NCBI GenBank assembly: GCA_963699305.1 | Contig: OY969431.1 | Span: 2,294,001-2,358,000 of the forward strand | From: JBGQAS01 sp963699305 | Lineage (GTDB): Bacteria > Chloroflexota > Anaerolineae > Anaerolineales > Anaerolineaceae | Direction: 5' to 3' | Length of the DNA stretch: 64,000 bases | In this document: positions 8,696 to 17,444 of the stretch, one piece after another | Position numbering within the stretch: position 1 is the first letter of the stretch | How the letters are laid out: each line of letters begins with the position of its first letter | Program-made: the position numbers and the translations under genes | Notes under the pieces: generated by a model | The model's input: the letters and a program-made list of their open reading frames with translations, nothing else | The model's database searches: none | Told to the model about the DNA's origin: nothing

Positions 8696-9607
8696 CTATA
8701 AACCGAGGTCTGCATCGGTCTTGTCGGCGTCGGGGGTGAACAATGGTTGACCGAATTTTTCCACTCCAAATTGGGCGATGACCGCCTGTGTTTCAGGATC
8801 AATCATGAACGCTGCAAATGCCTTTGCCCCATCCAGGTTGATCTTTGGCCATTTCTCAGGATTGACCACAATGACGTGGTATACATTCAGGAGTACATTA
8901 TCGCCCTCGTAGACGATTTCAAGCGTGTAGGAATCCTTGTTGGCAAGGTACGTCGCGCGGTCGGTGAGGGTGTAGGCACCCTTTTCGGAAGCGATGGTCA
9001 ATGTTTGTCCCATGCCTTGACCAGTTTCCTCGTACCAGGCGCCTTCCGGGGTGATGCTTGCTTTCTTCCAAAGAGCCAATTCGGCTTTGTTGGTACCCGA
9101 ATCATCGCCACGCGATTCAAAAAGTGACTGAGCGGCAGCAATTTTGGTCAGGCCTTCCACGGCAGAAGTGGCAGTTTTAACGCCTGCCGGATCAGCTACC
9201 GGACCAACAATGATGTAGTCGTTATGCATGACAAGGTAACGTTCCGACCCAAACCCGTTTTCCATGTAGGTTTTTTCGGAAGATGGAGCGTGAACGAGAA
9301 GGACATCTGCGTTGCCTTCTTCACCCATCTTGAGAGCAGCGCCAGTACCGACGGCGACAACCTGGACGACGAATCCGGTTTTTTCTTCAAACAGCGGGAT
9401 CAACACATCCAGCAGACCGGAATCCTGTGTACTGGTGGTGGTCGCCAGGATCAGCTGCGGAATGGCGGGTGTTGTGGGAGTGGGAGGAATGGGAGTATTG
9501 GTGGGTTCAACCGGAGCCAGTGTTTCGACGACCGGTGTGGTGGCTGGCTGGCAAGCTGCCAGGAACAGGACCAGCAGTAAAGTTGCGATAGTGAATTTCT
9601 TGAACAT
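8696..9607 (-). CDS. tupA: tungstate-binding lipoprotein
   Basis: A substrate-binding lipoprotein of 303 residues. The signal ends in the lipobox LFLAAC with Cys19. A Pro/Thr linker (20-50) precedes the domain. The TTTSTQDSGLLDVL motif at about 56-69 is the TupA/PBP_like_2 oxyanion-binding signature. Further conserved pieces are VGTGAALKMGEEGNADVLLVHA (about 85-107) and FESRGDDSGTNKAE (about 163-176). The start follows AAGGAG. It is the first gene of tupABC, with its own promoter and palindrome. Confidence 0.93.
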   Translation of the reverse strand: MFKKFTIATLLLVLFLAACQPATTPVVETLAPVEPTNTPIPPTPTTPAIPQLILATTTSTQDSGLLDVLIPLFEEKTGFVVQVVAVGTGAALKMGEEGNADVLLVHAPSSEKTYMENGFGSERYLVMHNDYIIVGPVADPAGVKTATSAVEGLTKIAAAQSLFESRGDDSGTNKAELALWKKASITPEGAWYEETGQGMGQTLTIASEKGAYTLTDRATYLANKDSYTLEIVYEGDNVLLNVYHVIVVNPEKWPKINLDGAKAFAAFMIDPETQAVIAQFGVEKFGQPLFTPDADKTDADLGL

Positions 9608-9630
9608 AAAGGGTCTCCTTGAGTGTATAG

Positions 9631-9644
9631 TTGTATGGATACAA
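9631..9644. promoter_or_regulatory. palindrome at the tupA transcription start, possible operator
   Basis: TTGTAT-GG-ATACAA is a 6-bp inverted repeat with a two-base spacer. It abuts the -10 hexamer on the downstream side, where a repressor would block initiation. A tungstate-responsive regulator is possible but none is encoded in the window. Confidence 0.45.
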
Positions 9645-9671
9645 TTATATATTAAAATTACTTAATTTCAA
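9644..9671 (-). promoter_or_regulatory. sigma-70-type promoter of the tup operon
   Basis: On the minus strand TTGAAA (9671-9666) and TATAAT (9649-9644) are separated by 16 bases, near the consensus. The start codon of tupA lies about 36 bases further on. Confidence 0.7.
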
Positions 9672-9685
9672 GGAGATTTGTACGT

Positions 9686-10243
9686 TCAACTCCATTCAAG
9701 TGTCACAATTTCAGTATTATCGGGGGTATGGTCGTACGCCTGAGCCAGGCGGTATCCGTTCACCAGGCAAATGAGGGTACCAATGGCAAACCCGTGCGAG
9801 ACGATGAGCACTTTACCGCGTGGATGTCGCCGAGCAAAGTCATCAGCTGCTTCCTTCAACCGTTTACCGACTTCCGCAACCGATTCAGCTCCGGGGAGAC
9901 ATGACTCTTCCAGTTCTTTCTCCCATAACACCACATCCTCGGGGAAAAGGTCGGCAGCTTCCAAAATGGTGTGCCCTTCCCAACGCCCATGACTGATCTC
10001 CCGCAGGCGTTTGTCCAGCTGCAGGGGAAGACCGAGTCTTGCTGCAATGATTTCCCCGGTCTGCCGGGCGCGCGGCAGGTCGCTGCAATACATTGCATCA
10101 AAACTGAAGGATGCCAGCTTTTCAGCCACAGCATGTGCCTGGGCAATCCCTACGGCATTGAGGGGATTGGATAAATGTCCCTGAAGACGTTGTTCAAGGT
10201 TCCAATCAGTTTGACCGTGGCGTACCAGCGTAAATGTTGTCAA
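9686..10243 (-). CDS. histidine phosphatase family protein
   Basis: A 185-residue member of the phosphoglycerate-mutase-like superfamily. The catalytic RHG is at residues 8-10, the Arg pocket at CSDLPRARQT near 54-63, a catalytic Glu in REISHGRWEG near 81-90, and the second His in VSHG near 148-151. The size fits small-molecule phosphatases (CobC or GpmB-like). The substrate cannot be read from the sequence. It lies next to the nitroreductase and GNAT genes on the same strand. Confidence 0.85.
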   Translation of the reverse strand: MTTFTLVRHGQTDWNLEQRLQGHLSNPLNAVGIAQAHAVAEKLASFSFDAMYCSDLPRARQTGEIIAARLGLPLQLDKRLREISHGRWEGHTILEAADLFPEDVVLWEKELEESCLPGAESVAEVGKRLKEAADDFARRHPRGKVLIVSHGFAIGTLICLVNGYRLAQAYDHTPDNTEIVTLEWS

Positions 10244-10252
10244 TGAAAGTGA

Positions 10253-10990
10253 TTACCGTTTCCCTACGGTGGTGGCGTAAATGGCGAACTGTGTTTCACC
10301 ATCCAAACCGATGGCTTTATTCAGCAGGTCATCGTTGAATGCCCCGATAGCGCACACACCACAATCAATTGCTTCAGCAGCCAGTGCCAGATTCTGGCCA
10401 ACGATACCGGCATCCAGGTGCAGATAGCGATACCCGCGTTCGTTATAGCGCCAGAACATGCGCTCCACCACGGCATCCCAAATAAAGGTGACCGCGCTTC
10501 CTTCAATTTGAGCCTGGTCCAGACAAGCATGCATGATCTCTGACATGATAGTTACAGCGAGCTTCACGGACAACAACGCATGCCTGGTGGCAATGTAACG
10601 ATACACCCCCGGTGTGAGAGTCTCCACGCGGTTAACCAAAATGTAGGTTTCGAAAGCATGTCGTGCACCTGCGGATGGCACATTGCGCATGGTGACAGGT
10701 CGGCTGATGATTTCCCTGATCCCCTGGGTGGTCCACAGTAGGAAGGAAAGCTCATCCAACGTGAGTGGTTTTTCCTGGTACTGTCGAAGGGTTTTCCGGC
10801 GTTCGATAGCAACACGCAGATCAAGAGCGGGTATTTTCACATCCGCAGGGGAGGGCAGCTGAATAAGTACCGCACCCTCCGGACAAGCAAGTTCCAGCGG
10901 AGATTGGGGAAGTCCCTGCTGCTGTAGCGATTTTCCCATTTCCTCGTAGCGTGTTTTATGCATGAATTCCTGCCCAATGCCTTTGCTCAT
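10253..10990 (-). CDS. SagB-type nitroreductase family oxidoreductase
   Basis: A 245-residue FMN-dependent oxidoreductase. Family landmarks: the phosphate-binding RRKTLRQY near 64-71, LLWTTQGI near 84-91, PSAGARHAFETY near 105-116, and the glycine-rich GIVGQNLALAAEAIDCGVCAIGAF near 193-216. These fit the SagB/ThcOx-like subgroup. SagB proteins oxidise thiazolines in peptide maturation, but no cyclodehydratase or precursor peptide is nearby, so a general reductase role is more likely. It lies ten bases downstream of its upstream neighbour and ten bases from the phosphatase gene, in a probable operon. Confidence 0.85.
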   Translation of the reverse strand: MSKGIGQEFMHKTRYEEMGKSLQQQGLPQSPLELACPEGAVLIQLPSPADVKIPALDLRVAIERRKTLRQYQEKPLTLDELSFLLWTTQGIREIISRPVTMRNVPSAGARHAFETYILVNRVETLTPGVYRYIATRHALLSVKLAVTIMSEIMHACLDQAQIEGSAVTFIWDAVVERMFWRYNERGYRYLHLDAGIVGQNLALAAEAIDCGVCAIGAFNDDLLNKAIGLDGETQFAIYATTVGKR

Positions 10991-11002
10991 ATGTTGCTCC
11001 TT

Positions 11003-11611
11003 TTAGAGGTGTTTCACCATGCGGTGATAACCCAATGTGTGAAAGCGTGCCTGGAATTGCGGTGTATGAACGGTCTGGACCACCGAAAATCCGCTGGTTT
11101 CATACAGGGTTTTTGCGGGTGCGTTTCCAATTTCAACCAGTAATGAACATTTCGTGAATTGATTTTCACGGGCAAGCTGATCTGCCCATTTTAACAGCTC
11201 GCGACCGAACCCTTTACGCCGGGATCCCGGTGCGACAGCGATATGGGAAATGTAGAACTCGTCCTTTTCCGTTTCTTTATCGTTTGCCATTTGAAAAGAG
11301 CGAAATATTAATTGAATACCTTTGACAAAACCATACGCACGCCAGAGCTGGTACCCTATTACTGCGGTACGCCGGGCATATTCCCGACCTGGGAATGCCA
11401 CCAGGATGCCAGTGATTGCGCCGTTACCCGTCACGACCCATGCGGTGTCAAAACTGAAACGATTGCGCGGCAGGCCGAAGAAATGATCAATAGCTTTTAA
11501 TGCCAAGCGCTTTTCACCCAGCCCAAGCGCGGCATCACCAAACTCGTTCATTGTGGAATAAATGAGGGATGTAGCAACCGATCGATCTTGTGGAGTGGCT
11601 TTACGGATCAT
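11003..11611 (-). CDS. GNAT family N-acetyltransferase
   Basis: A 202-residue acetyltransferase. The acetyl-CoA-binding motif A is VAPGSRRKGFGRELLKWA near 127-144, with the R-x-x-G-x-G core. The N-terminal part has the expected alpha-helical substrate region (RKATPQDRSVATSLIY) and the C-terminal YETSGF is the usual motif-B tyrosine region near 172. The substrate is unknown. It is two bases from murJ, so it is co-transcribed with it. Confidence 0.88.
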   Translation of the reverse strand: MIRKATPQDRSVATSLIYSTMNEFGDAALGLGEKRLALKAIDHFFGLPRNRFSFDTAWVVTGNGAITGILVAFPGREYARRTAVIGYQLWRAYGFVKGIQLIFRSFQMANDKETEKDEFYISHIAVAPGSRRKGFGRELLKWADQLARENQFTKCSLLVEIGNAPAKTLYETSGFSVVQTVHTPQFQARFHTLGYHRMVKHL

Positions 11612-11613
11612 GG

Positions 11614-13230
11614 TCAGGGTTTATGGATGAATTTACGACGCAGGAATGCCAACCCTGAACGGAGCACATGGATGACTTCCGGTACACGCAGCAGGACTAC
11701 CATCGATCCATATGCGACAACCCCGATGAGCAGCCCACCGAGGGTCATCCAGAGATTCGAACGACCGGTCATCACTTTCATCCATCCCCACAGCACTCCA
11801 GCCATCACGCCAGCAGCCAGCATGCAGCGCCCAAGGATACCCCAAAGCGTTCGGCCTTCAATTCCGTGCAGCCTGCGCCGCATGATGATCAGCAATACCA
11901 CCATTTCCAAAGCCGTGGCAAGGGCGTTCGCCAACGCCAGTCCGCCGTGCGGCATCCAACCCACTTGTTGGAAACCCCAGGCAAAGAGAAAACTGAAACC
12001 CAGGTTGAGTGCCATGGCTGCAGCACCCACAAAGACAGGTGTTTTAGTATCGTGCAGGGCGTAGAATGCCCGACTGATGATCTCCACCACGGAGTGCCCC
12101 ACCAAACCGGCAGCGTACCAAAGCAACGCCCAAGACACCATATCCGTGGAAAGACTGGTGAAGACTATCCCATCTTCATACAGCAGTCGGATGAGAGGAG
12201 TTCTTAAAAGGATCAATCCCAACGAAGCAGGGATGGATAGCAGCAGCACTCCGCGGAGGGTGGCAGCGAGGGAGGAGCGCATTTCGTCCAATTTACCCAG
12301 CTCCACCTGCGCAGAAAACGATGGCAGGGACGCAATGGCAATGGATTGGGCAATGGCCATTTGCGGCATGAGCATCAAGGTAAATGCCGTGGTTATCGAG
12401 GAAATGCTGCCGGTGGGCAGGCTAATGGCTATAATGGTATTGACGAAAAAGTTCAGCTGCACAACTGCCACGCCAAAAATACGAGGGAGGAACAGACGGA
12501 ACACCTGTCGTACCTCGGGGATTTTCCATCCCAAAATAGGGAGATATTGAAATTTTAACTTAATCAAAGAAGGAATCTGCACCAGCAGGTGCAGTCCGCT
12601 GCCGAGAAGTGCGCCCCACGCCAACCTTAAAATACCCCATTCAGCAGGGAAGATCATTACACCCAGGATCATGCCGATGGAGTACATGGAGGGAGCCAGG
12701 GCTGGGATGGCAAAAACCTGGTGGCTGTTAAGCATACCCATCACCAGGCCGCTGAGTCCAAAGATGATAATGGATGGCAGCATGATGCGCAGCAGGGTGG
12801 TGGTAAGTTCCAATTGACCGGTGCTGGCGATGGGGTCGAGGACATACAAACCGTGCTGGACAATCTGCGGTGCAAAGATGAATGCGATGACGCAGATAAT
12901 CATGAGCGCGATTATAAGTAGGTTAATCACACCGGAAGCCAAACGCCAGGCGCCTTTACCATCCTTGCGGGTGAGGAAGCCTGTAAATGTAGGTATGAAA
13001 GCAGATCCGAGTGCACCACCCGCCATTAATAAATAAAGCATTTCGGTCACCCGGTTGGCGGCATAGAAGGAATCCAGTTGGGCGCTGGTGCCAAATGTGC
13101 GTAATATGACGATACCGCGCACCAGCCCGATCAGGTTGCCGATAATGAATGCGATCATGACCGTGCCGGCGGCGCGCGCAATTTGGCGATTGGTTATTTG
13201 GATGGAGCCTTGCGGTTCGGGGGATGCCAT
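11614..13230 (-). CDS. murJ: lipid II flippase MurJ
   Basis: A 538-residue polytopic membrane protein of the MVF/MurJ family with about 14 hydrophobic segments. Landmarks: RTFGTSAQLDSFYAANRVTEML near 44-65 and GGALGSAFIPTF near 69-80, the conserved early region, and later ALHDTKTPVFVG, typical of MurJ TM helix linkers. It moves lipid-linked peptidoglycan precursor across the membrane. I chose the ATG at 13230 (MASPEPQ) because the frame upstream is unrelated and overlaps the divergent promoter region. A TATAAT ends seven bases before this ATG and there is no Shine-Dalgarno. Confidence 0.92.
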   Translation of the reverse strand: MASPEPQGSIQITNRQIARAAGTVMIAFIIGNLIGLVRGIVILRTFGTSAQLDSFYAANRVTEMLYLLMAGGALGSAFIPTFTGFLTRKDGKGAWRLASGVINLLIIALMIICVIAFIFAPQIVQHGLYVLDPIASTGQLELTTTLLRIMLPSIIIFGLSGLVMGMLNSHQVFAIPALAPSMYSIGMILGVMIFPAEWGILRLAWGALLGSGLHLLVQIPSLIKLKFQYLPILGWKIPEVRQVFRLFLPRIFGVAVVQLNFFVNTIIAISLPTGSISSITTAFTLMLMPQMAIAQSIAIASLPSFSAQVELGKLDEMRSSLAATLRGVLLLSIPASLGLILLRTPLIRLLYEDGIVFTSLSTDMVSWALLWYAAGLVGHSVVEIISRAFYALHDTKTPVFVGAAAMALNLGFSFLFAWGFQQVGWMPHGGLALANALATALEMVVLLIIMRRRLHGIEGRTLWGILGRCMLAAGVMAGVLWGWMKVMTGRSNLWMTLGGLLIGVVAYGSMVVLLRVPEVIHVLRSGLAFLRRKFIHKP

Positions 13231-13237
13231 TTCGATG

Positions 13238-13246
13238 ATTATACCT
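13238..13246 (-). promoter_or_regulatory. -10 element of murJ, probably leaderless
   Basis: AGG-TATAAT on the minus strand ends seven bases upstream of the murJ ATG. Initiation at the usual distance would place the transcript start on or beside the start codon. Confidence 0.5.
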
Positions 13247-13318
13247 GAAAGGATATTCCCCTCGCAGCGCAGCGTTTCCGGGTACAATAATTCAAATTCA
13301 ACCGAGAGGATAAACCGA

Positions 13319-13828
13319 ATGGCAAAACAATGGTCAACACCGCCGGCGATGGCGATCGATCCCAAGAAGAGTTACACAGCGACATTGAAGACCGACAAGG
13401 GCGATATTGTCGTCCAACTGCATGCAGATAAGGTGCCCAATACGGTCAATAATTTTGTATTCCTGGCAAAACAGGGCTATTACGATGGCACCATCTTCCA
13501 CCGTGTGATCAATGATTTTATGGCACAGGGTGGCGACCCCACCGGCACCGGCAGCGGTGGTCCGGGGTATGAATTTGCCGATGAATTCCACCCAACCCTC
13601 CGCCACGATAAACCGGGTGTGCTGTCCATGGCGAATGCGGGTCCAGCCACCAATGGATCACAGTTTTTCATCACACATGTGCCCACACCATGGCTGGATA
13701 ACAAGCACAGCGTTTTTGGGCAGGTCATCGATGGCATGGATGTGCTAATGAGCATCCCGTCACGCGATCCACAGCGACCGGAGTATCCGGGAGTGAAATT
13801 AACTTCCGTGGAAATCACCGAAAAGTAA
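13319..13828 (+). CDS. cyclophilin-type peptidyl-prolyl cis-trans isomerase
   Basis: A 169-residue single-domain cyclophilin without signal peptide, so cytoplasmic. The catalytic Arg lies in FHRVINDFMAQGGDP (about 59-73). The binding pocket is completed by GSQFFIT (about 118-124) and the Trp-containing PWLDNKHSVFGQV (about 129-141). It catalyses proline isomerisation during protein folding. I chose ATG 13319, which follows GAGAGGA; the frame stays open upstream, but that part overlaps the divergent murJ start. A TACAAT at 13283-13288 is a likely -10. Confidence 0.93.
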   Translation: MAKQWSTPPAMAIDPKKSYTATLKTDKGDIVVQLHADKVPNTVNNFVFLAKQGYYDGTIFHRVINDFMAQGGDPTGTGSGGPGYEFADEFHPTLRHDKPGVLSMANAGPATNGSQFFITHVPTPWLDNKHSVFGQVIDGMDVLMSIPSRDPQRPEYPGVKLTSVEITEK

Positions 13829-13832
13829 AATC

Positions 13833-13858
13833 ATCCCGCTGCGATATCGCAGCGGGAT
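13833..13858. terminator. bidirectional terminator between converging genes
   Basis: A perfect 13-bp stem ATCCCGCTGCGAT with its complement directly adjoining, with short T tracts on both sides. It serves the cyclophilin gene and the converging MoaD-like gene. Confidence 0.7.
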
Positions 13859-13875
13859 TTGTTATCGGCAATGAA

Positions 13876-14154
13876 TTATCCCCCCGCCACCGGCGGCAGG
13901 AAATCCAACACATCCCCCGGTTTCAACGAGGTTTGCCATCCATCCGGCATGGTGGCGACATCGGTGCCGTTCACAAAGCCGTACACATAATTTTGAATTT
14001 CACCATCCGCGTCCAGCCAATCATTTTTCAACCCGGGGATCTTTATGAATATGGCATCCACAGCCTGGCGCATGGTGGTACCAGCGGGGATATCGAGCTC
14101 CAGTGTTTTCATCCCGGCGCGCGTGCGAAAGGTGGCATAAAAATTTACCTGCAT
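13876..14154 (-). CDS. MoaD/ThiS family ubiquitin-like sulfur carrier
   Basis: A 92-residue beta-grasp protein ending in Gly-Gly (LPPVAGG), the adenylation and thiocarboxylation site of MoaD/ThiS carriers. Typical features are a short N-terminal strand (VNFYATFRTRAG), a central NG-x-D segment (near 63) and a C-terminal PGDVLDFLPPV. It fits MoaD-like carriers that feed molybdopterin synthase or related sulfur chemistry. The tungstate transporter about 4 kb away makes a pterin cofactor role reasonable. No MoaE, MoeB or ThiF is in the window. Confidence 0.85.
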   Translation of the reverse strand: MQVNFYATFRTRAGMKTLELDIPAGTTMRQAVDAIFIKIPGLKNDWLDADGEIQNYVYGFVNGTDVATMPDGWQTSLKPGDVLDFLPPVAGG

Positions 14155-14235
14155 GATTGCTCCTGTTGAATTGTACCAAATGGGTTTGGTGATTTCACTG
14201 TAAAATTATCCAATATCCTAAACTAGGTGAATCCT

Positions 14236-14559
14236 ATGGAACGACACGGGAATGTGATCAAGGTCAAACCGGAAGCCCTGGAAGAATACAAACGCATCCA
14301 TGCGGAGGTCTGGCCGGAAGTCCTGGCAACGATCCACGCGTGCAACATCCGCAACTACAGCATCTATCTCAAGGATGGGTACCTGTTCAGCTATTTTGAA
14401 TATACCGGCAGCGATTTTCAGGCGGATATGCGAAAGATGGCAGCCGATCCCAAAACACAGGAATGGTGGAAGCTCACCGACCCCATGCAGGAACCGCTCC
14501 CGACACGCAAGGAAGACGAATGGTGGGCAACGATGGATGAAGTCTTCCATATCGATTGA
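14236..14559 (+). CDS. L-rhamnose mutarotase family protein (RhaM/DUF718)
   Basis: A 107-residue protein of the RhaM type, which interconverts sugar anomers. Conserved parts are VIKVKPEALEEYKRIHAEVWPEVL near 6-29 (with the catalytic His in RIHAEVWP), the central NYSIYLKDGYLFSYFEY, and DPKTQEWWKLTDPMQEP. I start at ATG 14236, with AGGTGA upstream and the family's usual length; a GTG nine bases earlier is in frame. Some members of this family act on L-fucose; the following fucosidase makes that a real alternative. Confidence 0.85.
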   Translation: MERHGNVIKVKPEALEEYKRIHAEVWPEVLATIHACNIRNYSIYLKDGYLFSYFEYTGSDFQADMRKMAADPKTQEWWKLTDPMQEPLPTRKEDEWWATMDEVFHID

Positions 14560-14564
14560 ATCGC

Positions 14565-15724
14565 ATGGCTAAAAAAGTATTTGTCAGCGGCTGTTACGAT
14601 CTGCTTCACTCCGGACATGTGGCGTTTTTCCAGGAGGCTGCATCGTATGGCGACTTGGTTGTGGCATTGGGTTCCGATAAGACGGTGTTTGGACTAAAAG
14701 GAAGGTTACCCTTCAATAATGAAAACGAACGCCTTTACATGGTGAAATCCCTTGCATGCGTCAAGGAAGCGTTCATTTCCTCCGGTTCAGGCGTGATGGA
14801 TTTCAAGCATGAGATCAGAAAGATACATCCAAATTTCCTCATCGTAAACGAAGACGGCGATATCCCTGAAAAACGGGCGTTGTGCGCTGAATTGGGAATT
14901 AAATATATAGTATTGAGACGTACGCCATACAAAGGTTTGCAGGCACGCTCATCGACCGATCTGCGCCAGGTAACGCGCATGCCATACCGCATCGATGTTG
15001 CCGGTGGCTGGCTGGATCAACCTTATGTTTCCAAGCTTTGCCCCGGTCCAGTCATCACCATTTCACTTGAACCGACGCATCCATTCAACGAGCGCAGCGG
15101 CATGGCGACCAGTACTCGTAAAAAAGCAATCGAGTTGTGGGGAAACCAGCTTCCAGCTGGCGATACCGAAAAGATCGCCAGGATCCTTTTTGCGTATGAT
15201 AATCCTCCGGGACGGATGAAGTCTCCGGCTCCCAGGACACCATTGGCATTGTATACCCGGGATTGAACAAATCCCATTACCGTGGGAGATACTGGCCGGA
15301 CCAGATCGATTCCGTGCAGGACGAAAATATCCTGCGGTTCATCGAGGAATCACTTTACCTGATCCCGCTTGGACCGCGTACGAACAATTTCAAGGTGCTC
15401 TCCGGAACCAATATCACATTGAAAGGCGCCCGGCATTTAGCGCATGCGGCGGATGCCTGTTGGGACGCCATTTTAGGCCATGACCGGGTTGCCTTCGGGA
15501 AGAGCTTCCGGGCGGGGTTTGAAGCACAAGTGGAAATGTTCCCCAATATGCTGACGGAAGCGATGATTAAATTAATCGGAGTCTATCAACGATCCACGCT
15601 GGGCTGGAAGGTATCCGGTGCAGGCGGCGGAGGTTACATCATCCTGGTTTCGGAAGAACCCATCGAGGATGCTCTGCGAATAACCATTCGCCGGGATGAT
15701 TTGGCTTCGCAGAGAAAAACATGA
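14565..15724 (+). CDS. fused nucleotidyltransferase-GHMP kinase, broken by one frameshift
   Basis: Residues 1-135 are a cytidylyltransferase-like HIGH-superfamily domain (CYDLLHSGH at 10-18, then the RSSTDLR motif near 129-135). A GHMP-type sugar kinase follows from about residue 145 (RIDVAGGWLDQP) to the end (VSGAGGGGYI near the C terminus is the third GHMP motif). The frame changes near 15203-15212. After one base is restored the kinase reads on through EVSGSQDTIG and PGLNKSHYRG, the second conserved part. The full product is about 386 residues. It probably phosphorylates and nucleotidylates a deoxysugar; the substrate is inferred from neighbours. Confidence 0.75.
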
Positions 15725-15789
15725 AAACAGATTTAACCTTGGTATTTTCGTTTTGAGTAAACCAGAAAAAATTATGAGTAGGTGATCCC

Positions 15790-17264
15790 ATGACACTTTA
15801 TCAACCGACAAAAAAATCAATCGCAACACACCCGGTGCCACAGTGGTACAAGGATGCCAAACTTGGTATTTTCATCCATTGGGGGCCGTTTTCCGTGCCT
15901 GCCTGGGCGCCACCCAGCGGTGAGATGACCAAGCTAATCCAGGAAGGCGGGTGGAAAGGCTGGTTCACCAACAACCCATACGCCGAGTGGTACTGGAATT
16001 CCATGAACATTCCCGGCAGCCCCACGCAACAGCATCATGAAAAAACCTACGGCAAGGGTTACTCTTATGAAAGATTTACCGAGCAATTCAAGAAATCAAG
16101 TCAACATTGGGACCCGGTGAAATGGGCAAAGTTATTTGCCTCCACCGGTGCGCAATATGTGGTCATGGATACCAAGCATCATGATGGGTTCCTGCTCTGG
16201 CCAAGCAAGTACCTAAACCCACACCGAAAGGATTATCAATCCAAGCGCGACCTGGTTGGGGAATTGACCACGGCGGTGTATGACGAAGGCATGAAAATGG
16301 GTTTGTATTACTCCGGAGGCTTGGACTGGACTTTTGTGGATGGTCCCATTTTAAGCTTCATGGACATGATCCGCATCGTGCCGTACAGCCAGGAATATGC
16401 CGATTATGTGAACAACCATTGGCGTGAACTGATCGAACGGTATGCCCCCGTTATCCTATGGAACGATATTGCTTATCCCGCCAAAGCGAATTTACTGCAA
16501 CTCTTCGCCGATTATTACAACACCTTTCCCGAAGGGGTCGTCAATGATAGGTTCTCACAGGTGGACCTAGGAGAAAAGGGAAGTCTTAAGTACACGGTCC
16601 TCAACTGGATTGTCGAGCAAATGATCAATGCCTCGTTAAAAAAGGCAATGTGGGTGGCGCTCCCCCAGCGTTTAGCCATTTTGATTTTAAAACTCCCGAG
16701 TATGCTTCATTTTTCACAATTTCGGAAACCAAATGGGAAGCCACGCGCGGCTTGGGCTATTCCTTTGGATACAACCAGAACGAGACGGAGGAACATTTCC
16801 TTTCGGTCAATGACCTGGTGCGGTCGTTCGTGGATATCGTCAGCAAGAACGGCAACTTGCTGCTCAATGTCGGACCCAAAGCGGATGGGAGCATCCCGGA
16901 AGCGCAAAAGGAGCGGCTGGAAGGATTGGGTGCCTGGATGAAGGTGAACAGCGATGCCATCATTGGCACAGAACCCTGCTACAAAGCAGAATCCACCACA
17001 GCGTCCGGGATACCGGTGCGATTTACCCGCAAAGGTCAGTGGATGTTCGTCTTCCTGCTGGATATCCCCACCCGGAAGGATGTCCTGATCAAGGACCTGT
17101 ATATTCCCAGCAACGGGACGGTTGAAATGCTCGGATACAAGGGTAGATTGTTGTGGAAGCGCGAGGGCACGGACGTCCTGATCAGCATGCCACCGCGGCT
17201 GATCCCTTCCCCCGCATACACCCTGAAGATCAATTTACAGGTGGTACTGCCTGAACGCAAGTGA
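15790..17264 (+). CDS. alpha-L-fucosidase (GH29), broken by one frameshift
   Basis: Family 29 features: WYKDAKLGIFIHWGP near 19-33, GAQYVVMDTKHHDGFLLWPS near 119-138, and the nucleophile region PVILWND near 217-223. No signal peptide, so it is cytoplasmic and would act on imported fucosides. The reading frame changes between about 16638 (A6) and 16666 (C5). Frame 1 carries the first 285 residues and frame 3 the rest (GGAPPAFSHFDF, then NGNLLLNVGPKADGSIP, a conserved GH29 block). The complete product is about 491 residues. It fits the deoxysugar cluster. Confidence 0.82.
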
Positions 17265-17444
17265 CGCATTCCTGTCAAGGTAGGCACAATCCAATAATGA
17301 AAAATTACACCTTTCGGAAAATATTAACGACGGGATGTACAATCACGTCATCGCAGTGTTCCCGATGCGGTAGTCAAATTCGTGAAAGGGCGTTGATATG
17401 TGTTCTCATATACAATATGGATATTCCATCGCATGGAGGATGAC

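Noticed and set aside
10253..10990. SagB-type protein as part of a thiazole/oxazole peptide (RiPP) cluster
   Set aside because: No YcaO, SagC-type protein, precursor peptide or exporter is nearby, so a biosynthetic cluster cannot be supported.
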